In this document: in pieces, positions 40,465-52,400 of the stretch
How positions within the stretch are numbered: position 1 is the first letter of the stretch
Layout of the letters: the number at the start of each line of letters is the position of its first letter
Source: Ridgeia piscesae
Taxonomy: Eukaryota; Annelida; Polychaeta; Sabellida; Siboglinidae
Direction: 5' to 3'
DNA: 64,000 bases
Assembly: GCA_025642075.2 (NCBI GenBank)
Contig: JAODUO010000469.1
Span: forward strand, 172,001 to 236,000
Notes under the pieces: generated by a model
The model's database searches: none
Told to the model about the DNA's origin: nothing
Seen by the model: only the letters and a program-made list of their open reading frames with translations
Position numbers and translations under genes: made by a program

Positions 40465-43400
40465 GTATAGTAAAATTAGTTCTTAATATCAATCCATATT
40501 ATGTTTTTAATTTGTTAATCAGCCATAAATTCCTCTTCAGGTCATGTTTCACCATCTATAGGACCACTAAGTATTATGCCATCAAACAAGCTGCTGAATT
40601 TTTTTTAATCTGCTCTGTCTAAAATTGGTCTTTAATTTGTCATTCAGGCTTTGAAATGTGCAATGATCGTGTCAAAATGTAATACAGGTTTTTCTCTTGA
40701 GTCTTGAATAAAAAATGCACATTGTGTGGGGAAATTGATGTGTTGTCGCAGACCTGGAACATAGTGAGGATGAACCAGGCAGGGTTTGGTTCGGACTGAG
40801 GAGAATGCATCTGATATAGACGTGTGTTATGAACAGTAAATTTATGTCAGTGTTTAGACCCTTGTTTGTTTTGGCCAGGTTTCTGTCGATTGGTAGTTTT
40901 TATTGTTAACTTTGTGTCTGGTTATGTACAGAAGACGGTCACTGTACTAGTGCTTAAGGGTAGATTTACACAGTAGACAGTCATTGTATAAGTAATTATA
41001 TCACTTTTAATGTGATTTTTGATAGCTGTTATTGTGGCAGTGAATATAGTTTGTTGATTACAGACTAGAAATATAATTAGGACAAATGAGACATTGTGAA
41101 GGCTGTTATCCTGCATGTTAAAGTTAAAGAATCATGTGCATATCAATGGTCCAAATAGACCAGTTGGCATGATCACTTGGTGCAGGTAAATATGTCGAGA
41201 ACCTCTTATTTATCTAGACATCTTGCTTCAGACAAAACGGCAAAAAAGTTAACTTTGCAGTAGGCCACATAGTGTTGAGACAGGATCACAAGTACATCTT
41301 AGAACACTGCTGACATAACAGTGACCATTCGACCCCTCTCAGCGCCCCTAAGTTGTTCTAAGAAAATAGGAATACATGGATGCAATACACAATTAAATGA
41401 CACCAGTTTTCATTTGATTTTTAGTGTTTCTTATTTTATACCTATTCCAATTAACATCTACCCGGGTATTTCATAGCATAACAAAGGAGTATGTTTTGTG
41501 TGTATTTAGATATAATAAATTATGTTAACCTAAATTAGGGTTTTGCACAATAAAACATAATTGCTATATGACAACCATTGCTCAATAGGCAAACGTTTGG
41601 TTTCCGGTTTCGTTTTTAAACACATTCTATCATTTGCCAGCTGCTAATAACTAAACAATCTTCAGGTCATGTGTCAGATCAGAAATACCTTGGCCTAACT
41701 TTTCCATAAAGCTTAGTGATGACACAGCCACCCACAGGTAGTGTTACACAACCCTCCACCCACCCGCGCAATGGTACGACCCATGTCAATTAATTGGCCA
41801 ATGAGAAGGCGAGTTACCTCACAGCAATAAAGCCATCTGATTACCACATTGATTACTGAGTGTTTGCTGGCCCATCTAGCCAGTATCCATTGCCTGACCC
41901 AGTGACCGTGGCCCGGCCTGGTTATCCACTATACAGGACATCATTCATAGCAATTGACCACATTGCCATCCCACTTGAGTGACTGGACATAGTCCACTCT
42001 CTGGCAGTAGACTGACCGCCATCGGTTGCATGGTCGTGGGGTGTAGCTTCACTGGACACATGTGGATTTTACCAAGGATCGACATACTTGATTGAGGATA
42101 CTACAATACAGGCATCATTGCCTGCAATGAACATGATTGTTGCTGCTTGCTAATGTCATATCGTCTTCCTTTGCACAGGCAACGACTATATTTGGGGCAC
42201 GGGAAAAGTCGCCATGAGATGTGAGGGTAAGTGTTCACGCTTGCTGCACGATACTTTCATTTCGCACATGTAAAAAACACAGCGTATCATATCCAGGGTT
42301 TAGTGGTAGAAGTCGATAATCACTATGTTGTGTATTTTAGATAACTGGAATAAAACATCAGCGTGTTACTTGTGCCTGGAACGGCATGGGTCACTGCCAA
42401 CATTTCTTCAGTTTGCGTTATTTGCCGTCCTGCCATATCCTGCTGTAGCATAACTGGGCCATGTAATATAACTGGAGATTAATCATATTTTAGCATAATG
42501 CCTTTAGTTAAATGTTGAGATATTTATGTAATGTACCAAGTTGTTCAACCTGACATTAATTGTTTTCTTAGTTAATGTTATATTTTATTATGCAGACAAT
42601 TGGAGAATTATTAAAGTAAAATCAAATGTTAATCCTAATTTGTCTTTTCTCAAACTTGTTTACCATTTTATTTTTTTATTATGGTTTTGTTGGTTAATAA
42701 CTTACAAGGGTACTGTGAAACATACTCCTTGTGTCAGTATAACAGTTTTACTATTATTTTTTGAAATTTATATTCCTGCTATGGTTAATCTGTGTTGTAA
42801 TTACAACCACTGTGATTGTGATTACCAGTATATAAATTTATTTATTTATGTTTGTATGTAATTAGTTTGAGTAGGTTTGGGTCTCTACATAAAGCTATGG
42901 TAGTGGTACTCTTAAATAATCCTGCATGAACATATAGTAAGTGTATTATGAAGACTACAATTTCCCTGTTTAATGTGCAAAATAGTAATTATGTTATAAC
43001 TTATAATAATTTAATGGCTCCACGTGATTGTTGTGATTATACAGAAAAGAAGTAATAACAATATGAACTACAAAAAATTGTATTACTGTTGTAATAATAA
43101 TGCTAACTCACGACATTTGTCTGCATCATAAATCTGAAAATTGTAGCCTTCCAGGGGCGCATTACCGCAATAATAAATTTTTAAACATTAAAATATAAAA
43201 AACATCTGTATATTGCAAAAATAATCAAAAATAAATAAGTAGTATTAATGATAATAAAACTTAAATAATCATTCTTACTAGTATAATATGCTACATGTTA
43301 AACATATTAAAACAATTGGATACTGAAATGTCTTTACTATTGTCATTGTAAGTATTTGATTTGACACTCCCATGTCTGTCATGACAGACATGACGTCTGT

Positions 43401-46400
43401 TCTGTTGTCACATCTGTCATGATTACAGAAATACAGATTCTTACCCAGACAGACATAAATACTGGGTTGTGAAAGGTTATATTCTCCACTCAGACGGTGT
43501 TGTTTCATCTGCAGCATGAAACGTGACCATCTGTGACGTATTATGTGTTCTCTATGTCATTGTCATGCTATGTTTAGAAACACAGTTGATAGACATTTGT
43601 CACATCCCACATAAATGACAAAGTATAGACTCTTATGGTAAAGGTGTCCTAGTCCGTGTGTCATTAAGAGAGAGAGCATTGCATTTGGGGGACTATTAAT
43701 GGTTAAAGGTTATTGTTTTCAGTCGCGATACTGATACTTCTTTTAAAAAACATGACATCTTAATTCCTAAATCTGTGTGCACCTGTTTGGTTTTTAAATT
43801 GGCTGTGTGAAATACTTTTAATGCGGAATTCCCAGGTCATGGGCCGGTGTGTGATATACTAATGTTGTTAAATAGTCGCAACAGTTCGTGTCTGACATAT
43901 GATTCAATATTTTGTCCTAAAAATATTATTGATGATCAAATTTAAATACATTAATGTTTGTATAAATCAGTGTTAGACAATGAATTTTGAGTAATGATTA
44001 GTTAACTTGATTTAAGTTGTACAGTTGATCCAATTTTGAAATAATATATATAATTCTACGTAGAATAAAACTGTGCTCCAAATACACATGAAGTATTATT
44101 GTTTTAGTTACATTAATATAAAAAGTGTTATAGTTTTACCCTTACCATTTAAAGCCACACTTTCAAATAAAGCATGAAGTGGCCTACAATATATGCAGCA
44201 ACATAATAGTCTAAACTGAGCAGTTATGATTTGCAAAACCAATTCATACACATGCAAATGGCAAATTCATGCCAGATATGAGTCTAACTTAAAAATCCTT
44301 TCAGAAGGTCATTGTGTCTATAATCTGAAAGTGAACTGAGGGCAGTTGACGGTCTGTACTGAGATGGTCTCTCACAGCAGAACTGGCACAGTGTGAGAGA
44401 GGAATGAGGTGGTTCTTGGAAGCCACCTTGCCTTGCGTGTCATCCTGTTGGTCTCTTTCTCTACCCCAGATCTGACCATGATTTCATGGATTTAATCAAC
44501 TTCCACATACAACAGATGTTTAATTTGTCAGACGTTTCATTCATGAACATTGTCAGCGTCAGTGTGAGGTTAATTGCAATCACAGGTGTAGCACGCTGGG
44601 TGGTGCCAGCTATGTAGGTGTAAGTACTATAACACAATGTGTACAGGAATTGATCTGTGATTTACGATTTACTACATTTCATGTTTGGTGCCTGTGATTA
44701 ATTTACGTCAAATCATTACCCTGCTTATGTATCAGAAAACTACGAAATTTAATGTCAGTACACAATCGTAAGGAGTTAATGTAAAATGATTAAATTATTA
44801 CTTAAATAAGCTAGAATGTTTACACAAAGTGAACAATTAAGCTAATGTTTAACAAGATTATAAATTACAATATTCAGTGGCTTCAGTGGACATATGTGTA
44901 AGTCCAAACGTATTCCTTTACTGTACAACCTCAACATTTCTGCTGTGTACTGTTTTATAACTTACAAATATAATCATAAGGAACAGTGGCACCAGTTTGA
45001 CTAAATCTCGATGAGTTCTTTAACGCGAGCATGCATTGTAAGTTCAATAATTTTAATTACTGGTTAATGCAATTTGTTTTATTAATTACTAAAATGAATT
45101 CCACTACGGCGTATGTGATTTTGGCCAGTGCACAGCCAGCAGTAGAACGTCTTGTGTGTCTCCTGAGGGTACCTTGTGTGTCCTCACTCCGTGTCTCGCT
45201 GTAGGTTGCAGCCAGTGCTACCACATGGACGGTTGCCAGACACTGGTGATGTCAACGAACCAGGTGTGCAGTAGGTCGGAGAAAATCTCATCACCCGTCA
45301 CTTATGACGGAGAGATGGTAAGTGTGAATCACGACCTGTGTGTGCAATGTCATGTCACTAATCACGCCTGATCCAGGTAATTGACAGACCACATTAACCC
45401 TCTGTGGTTCCCGTAGTGTCTGTGTCGATAAAGTATTGCTGGGCACGCTAATGTGCAAGCCAGTTTTTCAGGGGATGTTTTTTACCAGCAACTGACAGTT
45501 ATTAGTTCTATTTTAGTCGCTGTGTAGGCTATGAAAAAGAAATTCCATGCAACGGACGGATGCTAGGCTGCTAGGCATTGAGAATGCTGACGTCAATTGC
45601 TTGGAAAGGTTTAGACTGGCAGGATTTGTGTTGTGTGGTTGTTGAGGTCAATATTTGTTTTGTAATTGTGATATGTTTTCTTTTAAACTTTCTCTGCAAA
45701 TAATTCGGTCCACAATGTCTGTTGATGTAAATTCCGTAATGTTTTATTAAAATAACTCATCTTGATCATCAGATTGAGTACCTTTTTAAGTGACTAACAT
45801 GACTGGACAGTGGACAGTGGACAGTGTTTCCATTTGTTGCCATATTTGACTTGGTCTTGTCAAAACTGACATACCTCCTGGGGGGTAGTAGTTAGTCTGA
45901 TATTTATTTCAAAATGAAATCAAATATGTCCACAAATGTAGCAGCGATCATGGTGTATATTGTTTAGGATTGATTTATTACAAAATGAGCCAAAACATGA
46001 CGAACAAATATGAATTGCAAAGGCATCATTAAATATTGCGTGCATTTCCTTATCTGCAGCCTGTTCAACAGTGGACAGTCACAAATGTACTGGAGTGGAT
46101 GGCATCAACCAACCTCTACAGATATGTAGAGCTTTTCAAACTACACAATATCACGGGTGAAGATCTGGTGTCCCTCAGTGATGATAAACTCAAGGTTGGT
46201 CAAACTTCATTATTATTTATATTTAAAAATCTATTTGCAGGCATTGTTATGATATAGCTCTGGTCTTGGTAATGACAGTTGTACTGTATCAGAAATGCTG
46301 TTATGCTTGATGAAAAATGAATTATTAATTTAATAAATGGTTGTAGCTTTGCAGCATTTTCATGATGGCGGAATAAGAACGCGACTTTGTATGCAAAATT

Positions 46401-49400
46401 ATATATGCTGTATTTTATTATATGGATAGATTGAACTTCATTCACCATGCTACTGTCTATGTGTGAACTTTGTTGTGCAGTTATGATCTAGATAACAATT
46501 TTGTACAAGCAGATAAAATATATTAAACCATCTGCACTTAGAACATGGTAGAGAATTGTGGATGAAGAATGCAGAATATTCAACAAAATTAAGAAACTGA
46601 AAGCAAATACTACATGTAGCATATAATAATAGTATACATACAGATATATGTATATATACATTTATATGTATATATATATATATATGTATATATAATATAA
46701 TGTTATATATATATATATATATATATAATCAACTATTTAAATGTGGTAGCCAAAACTAGTTATGTATGCTATGTCAAGTTATATTATAAATAAAGTCCCA
46801 AACTTTTATAGAGAAAGAACTATGACTTTCCTTTCTGATCTCTTTATCGTTGCAAACAGAGTAGATCATTCATGTCATTTGTAAACGTATCCAAATCCAA
46901 CCCAGAAACCTCTTGTTATAAGGATTTCTGATGTCAGTAATATCCACTTAAACAGGAATTATTCTGAAATTCCCATTTAGTCCAGCACTGTGCAATGAAC
47001 ATGCAGTACTGAGTATTTAAGGATAAATGTGACAATGAATGTCTCGACATGTTCCTGTAAGCCATTAATCTCAGGGACAATAATTTTATGGCTGTCAGCA
47101 CTGAATGAAGCTTACCATGCTGACATGGGCCGGAGTCTTTTTAAACTGCACAGTGCCGGTGGAAGAGTCGCGGCTACTTTTGATATGTTCCCCCACAGAA
47201 CTATGCCCACTTGATATGCAGCGAACTGTGATGAAATCAATGCTGATTTAATATACGTTGGCCTGGGCTTGAAAAGGTTCCGTGTACCCCCATAGTACCG
47301 AATATCCATTTACGGAAACCAGGAGTTAGTAAGATGATAATTATTATGTTTTGGTATGTTGATTAATGTAAATATTTAAATAAAATACACATCTGAGTCT
47401 CTTTCAGGTAGTGTACCTAAATAAATATTTTGAGAATTATTATTGAATTATTATGTATACTTAGTGAATAGATAAATGCACTAAAATGCTAAATATGATT
47501 GACTTTTAATCAGATAATGTTGTATACCTAGTTTGAAGTAACCATGTGTTCGTATGACCTGACAAGATCAGCAGTGTACTAAATCTGCCAGAGCTTACTT
47601 GCATAAACCTGAGCTGGTATGAAAGGCGAATTGATCCCATAGTGTGACAAATAGGTGGTCGACTCCATGTAATAATCAATTATGCGATGCTCCCTAGAGC
47701 TGTCCTCACGCATTGCTTAAGCCGGACTCAGGTCAATAAGTTGTTCGGTGCAGTAATAAGAACGAACAGATATTACAACTTAGACGTTTGACGCGGAGTA
47801 TTGCAGATGTTGGCACTACTAACTCATCTGAAACTTACACATTTAGTCAATATTTCTCAATTCTTTTGTGGTATTTCTTACACAACAGCTTGTGGACACT
47901 TGCCAAGATTTCATGCTGGTAATAATTATGTAAAATAGAGTCCAATGACAGTTAATGAAGAAGATTTGCTTATGGTATGGGAGAGGATGCCATGGGAGAT
48001 ATTTACATTGACATTTTATACAGTTGTAAGGATTCAGCAGTTCTACAAAATTATCATACACAATGTCATCTTTTTATTTTTAAACTTGGAGATCAATATT
48101 ATAAAATAAGGAAACGTTGCTGATTTGAAGTTTCTTTGAACTAATATTCTTACACTGAATTGCTGGCATATATCAGGTTCACAAATGTAAACATCATTAA
48201 AGTAGAAACTGCAATCGACACTTAGAAGTCCAAAATGACCTATTTACTGTAGCACAATTTATGTTCATCCTCAAATTATAAACCACTTCACTATTTTGTA
48301 TATGTTTATAACAGGTTGTGTAGATACAGGTAGGTTACACATTTTGGTCTCCTTTTAACGTGGTAAATAGGATTTCAAGAGGTAAATGAAACTGAATTGG
48401 TTGCAATTGCAATGAGACTCAGACAATGTCAGTTGCTGTAGTTTAGTCCTTGTGTGTCCTGGTTACTCACTGAGTGTCCTGGTTACTCACTGAGGGTCCT
48501 GTTTACTCACTGAGTGTCCTGGTTACTCAGTGAGGGTCCTGGTTACTCACTGAGTGTCCTGGTTACTCACTGAGTGTCTTGGTTACTCACTGAGTGTCCT
48601 GTTACTCACTGAGTGTCCTGGTTACTCACTTAGTGTCCTGGTTACTCACTGAGTGTCCTGGTTACTCACTGAGTGACCTGGTTAGTCACTGAGTGTCCTG
48701 GTTACTCACTGAGTGTCCTGGTTACTCACTGAGTGTCCTGGTTACTCACTGAGTGACCTGGTTACTCACTGAGTGTCCTGGTTACTCACTGAGTGTCCTG
48801 GTTACTCAATGAATGGATCTTTCATGGATGTATTTCTTTATTATAGGAAATGAAAATCAGTGACACGTTCCATAGACTGGCCATTCTTGTGTGTATTGAC
48901 GTCTTGTGTGCGCGGCAAAGTGACCTGGTGAGTTATACATCCATCAAAGTAACTTTACACAGAGTGCTAACAGGCATATCTTATTTATGTTTGCGTATTT
49001 AGTGTTATAAGTACAAAATACAGAGCTACTAAAATACAATTACAATAAGGTAACTTTTTGTAATTAAATCCATGGAAATCATGACCAGAGGTGTATCAAA
49101 GTATAAGTTGCTGCTCCAATGTAATTTATGCTTGGCAGTCCCCAACGTCTTTCTTCATGCCTAGATTTATCTGTTGGGTGAAATTGCATTAGTTCTAGGT
49201 GGATTATCCTGTCATGAAAGAGGGATCATAGTTAATCCAGCCATTGCCCAGGAGGTCGACCCAGTGACCTATCCATCTGTAGTATGTGTGTCAGAAATGA
49301 CAGATGTAGGTCACTTCTGACATAACTGTCAGCCTCCAGGAAGCTGGCAATGCCAGGCTGTGTGGCTACAGTCCACACAAACTCCTGTTGCTTGTATCTG

Positions 49401-52400
49401 TTACAGTTGACTGGCTGCTCTGGTGGTTGTATAGTCTTTTCCATTTGTTCACTGATTGAATGTGAATGGCAAACGTAGCGCATGGGCTACACAGTACATC
49501 CGTGTCATATTCTGTCGTAAAAAGTAATATTAAATTAAGTGATCAATAAATCAACTTTTCAGGTAATTTTATTTTCAACACATTTGGTCAGAGTCACATC
49601 ATGGAGCAACATCTATATAAGTTCAGAGTAGATAGTGATGTCTCTGTGGTGTGTACTGTATGTACTGTCATGTGAGTGTGATGTCTATGTACTGTGTGTA
49701 CTGCAGCCAGTCATGTGAGTGTGATGTCTATGTACTATGTGTACTGCAGTCAGTCATGTGTGATGTGTGTGTACTGTGTGTACTGTAGCCAGTCATGTGA
49801 GTGTGATGTCTGTGTACTGTGTGTGCTGCAGCCAGTCATGTGAGTGATGTTTTTTGCAGCAGCCACACAGTAGTCTGCTGCCCCCCTCAGAGACGCCACT
49901 TGACAACCAGAGTGAGTCAGCTCTCTTTGTATATACTCTCAACATTTTCCATAATCTGTTCCATACTTTACCGTTGTTAATTCATTCCTGCCATGTCTCC
50001 TTCATCCTATGTAAAATTGAACCAATCATTTACATAATTCACTGTAATGTGTGTCATCCTATACTGTATTGTCATACTGTAGGTACAGGAAGGAGCATTT
50101 GAAGGTTTTGGGAGCAAAACATACTTTTAACCATTTTGTTCGTTTTGAAATAAAGTCACTTGTTATTCATCCTTCAAGTCTAGATACTGCTGCTTTTGTC
50201 ACCGTGTGTCTGCAATGCTTGTTCTGTCATCCCAGACTGCGTCAAGACGGAACATGCACTGGTCGAGTACAACTTTCCCAGCATGCAGCGGTGCCAGCTG
50301 TGTGACAGGTTCCTGTGTGGCCTGGTGCGGCAGGGGCTGCAGTGTACAGGTGAGTGGCAAGGGTCAGCGTTGTGGTGCTGTTTTGTGCAATTATTTAGTT
50401 TAAGATGTGTTCATGTATTTTAGCTACTCTGATGTGTATGAATATGTGTGTGGGTGTTTTATAAGTGTGAATTGATTTCCATGTGCACTTGCTTGACTAG
50501 TTGTATGTAATAATAGTTTGCTGAATTACCTTTGGTGGTCTTCAGACACTATCATGCATTTTACATGTAAACGTTGTTAAATTTGTTAAAGAAATAAAAA
50601 CACATTTTCCTTGTAGTGTAGTACCTTTAAAATGCATTGTGTGATTTTGTCTAAATATTTTATTATCTGACCTTTTAAGTTTCACTGTCAGTGTGTTTGT
50701 GGCATGGATAGTTTCGTCTCAACTACCATCAACCAGTGAATATAGAACAAACAAATGAACAAACAAATCAACCATAGAAATGTTGATATCACAGCGGTGT
50801 TGTATAAATGTCAACCACTGACGAATGTTGCAGAGTGTCATCTGTGTTGTATAAATGTCAGCCACTGGTGGGTATTGCTGTGTGGTCTGTGTTGCAGAAT
50901 GTGGTCTGTGTTGTATAAACGTCAACCACTGGCGAGTGTTGCAGAGTGTGGTCTGTGTTGCAGCGTGTGATCTATGTTGCAGCGTGTGATCTATGATGCA
51001 GCGTGTGATCTATGATGCAGCGTGTGATCTATGATGCAGCGTGTGGTCTGTGTTGTAAATGTCAACCACTGGTCTGTGTTGCAGCGTGTGATCTATGTTG
51101 CAGCGTATGGTCTATGTTGCAGCATGTGGACTGTGTTGCAGCGTATGGTCTATGTTGCAGCATGTGGACTGTGTTGCAGCATGTGGACTGTGTTGCAGCG
51201 TGTGATCTGTGTTGCAGCGTGTGGACTGTGTTGCAGCGTATGGTCTATGTTGCAGCATGTGGACTGTGTTGCAGCATGTGGATTGTGTTGCAGCGTGTGA
51301 TCTGTGTTGCAGCGTGTGGACTGTGTTGTAAATGTCAACCACTGGTGGGTGTTGCAGCGTGTGATCTGTGTTGCAGCGTGTGGTCTGTGTTGCAGCGTAT
51401 GGTCTATGTTGCAGCATGTGGACTGTGTTGCAGCATGTGGACTGTGTTGCAGCGTGTGATCTGTGTTGCAGCGTGTGGACTGTGTTGCAGCGTATGGTCT
51501 ATGTTGCAGCATGTGGACTGTGTTGCAGCGTGTGATCTGTGTTGCAGCGTGTGGACTATGTTGCAGCGTGTGGTCTATGTTGCAGCGTGTGGACTGTGCT
51601 GCCATCGCAAGTGTTCAGCCAATGGCCTTCCACGATGTAACACGAACAGTACAGTGAACAGGAAAAGAGCCAGCTTCCTCGTCAGTAAGTATCTCATTTC
51701 TCGCAACTTCTTCAAAAACGTGCACCACGGTATCCTTGTCAGTTAAGCACCACTTGACAAATATTTATATTCTTTCTCAAAGAAATTTCATTTTGTAACA
51801 GATCACATTCGAACAATCGCTGCTGTAGAAAAACAGAAACTTTATCAAGGTCTAAGAGTAGTTGTGCTGTGCTGTGCTGCAGGTTCAGTATTTGGTGGCA
51901 AGTTGTCGGTAGAAGACATCAGCTCCAGTCAGCAGGCACCACTTGTTGTAGAGATGTGTGTCCAGGCCATTGAGGCACGCGCCAAACAGACAGGTGAGTG
52001 ACACGATCATTTGAATCACATCAACTTCTTTGATTATGTACATCAAGGTTTTAATTTCCTGTACAAGCGTGAAGAGGAGTAGTGTGTTCCCAGTAAATTG
52101 TGTTGTGATTAAGTTGACTTAACAAGTTGTGTTGTTATTAAATTAACTAGACACTAAGGAAAAATAATAGCGTTGGGATAGTTATTATGTTATGATTGTC
52201 AGGTAGCAGTGCTCTTAAGTAATAATTTTAATATTTTGAAAAATAAATTACCATATCACTAAAGATACAAAACAGAGAAATATCAACATTGATACATACA
52301 TGTGTGCATACACGTGTTTAGCATTTAGCAATTAAACTGTGTTGCTCAACTCCTTAGCTGTAACTTTACAGAGCAGGTTATGAAACACCAAACATTCCAG

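Larger units (their letters stand above)
46195..48846 (+). other. PIK3R1: Intron 5
   Basis: Contains an AT microsatellite (46634-46727) and a 20-bp minisatellite that ends about 35 bp before the next acceptor. No other feature recognised. Confidence 0.65.

Noticed and set aside
51012..51746. 244-codon Cys-rich open frame as a separate gene
   Set aside because: Only its last part is real (C1b exon 9). The rest is the acceptor-derived 19-bp array, read in the same frame.
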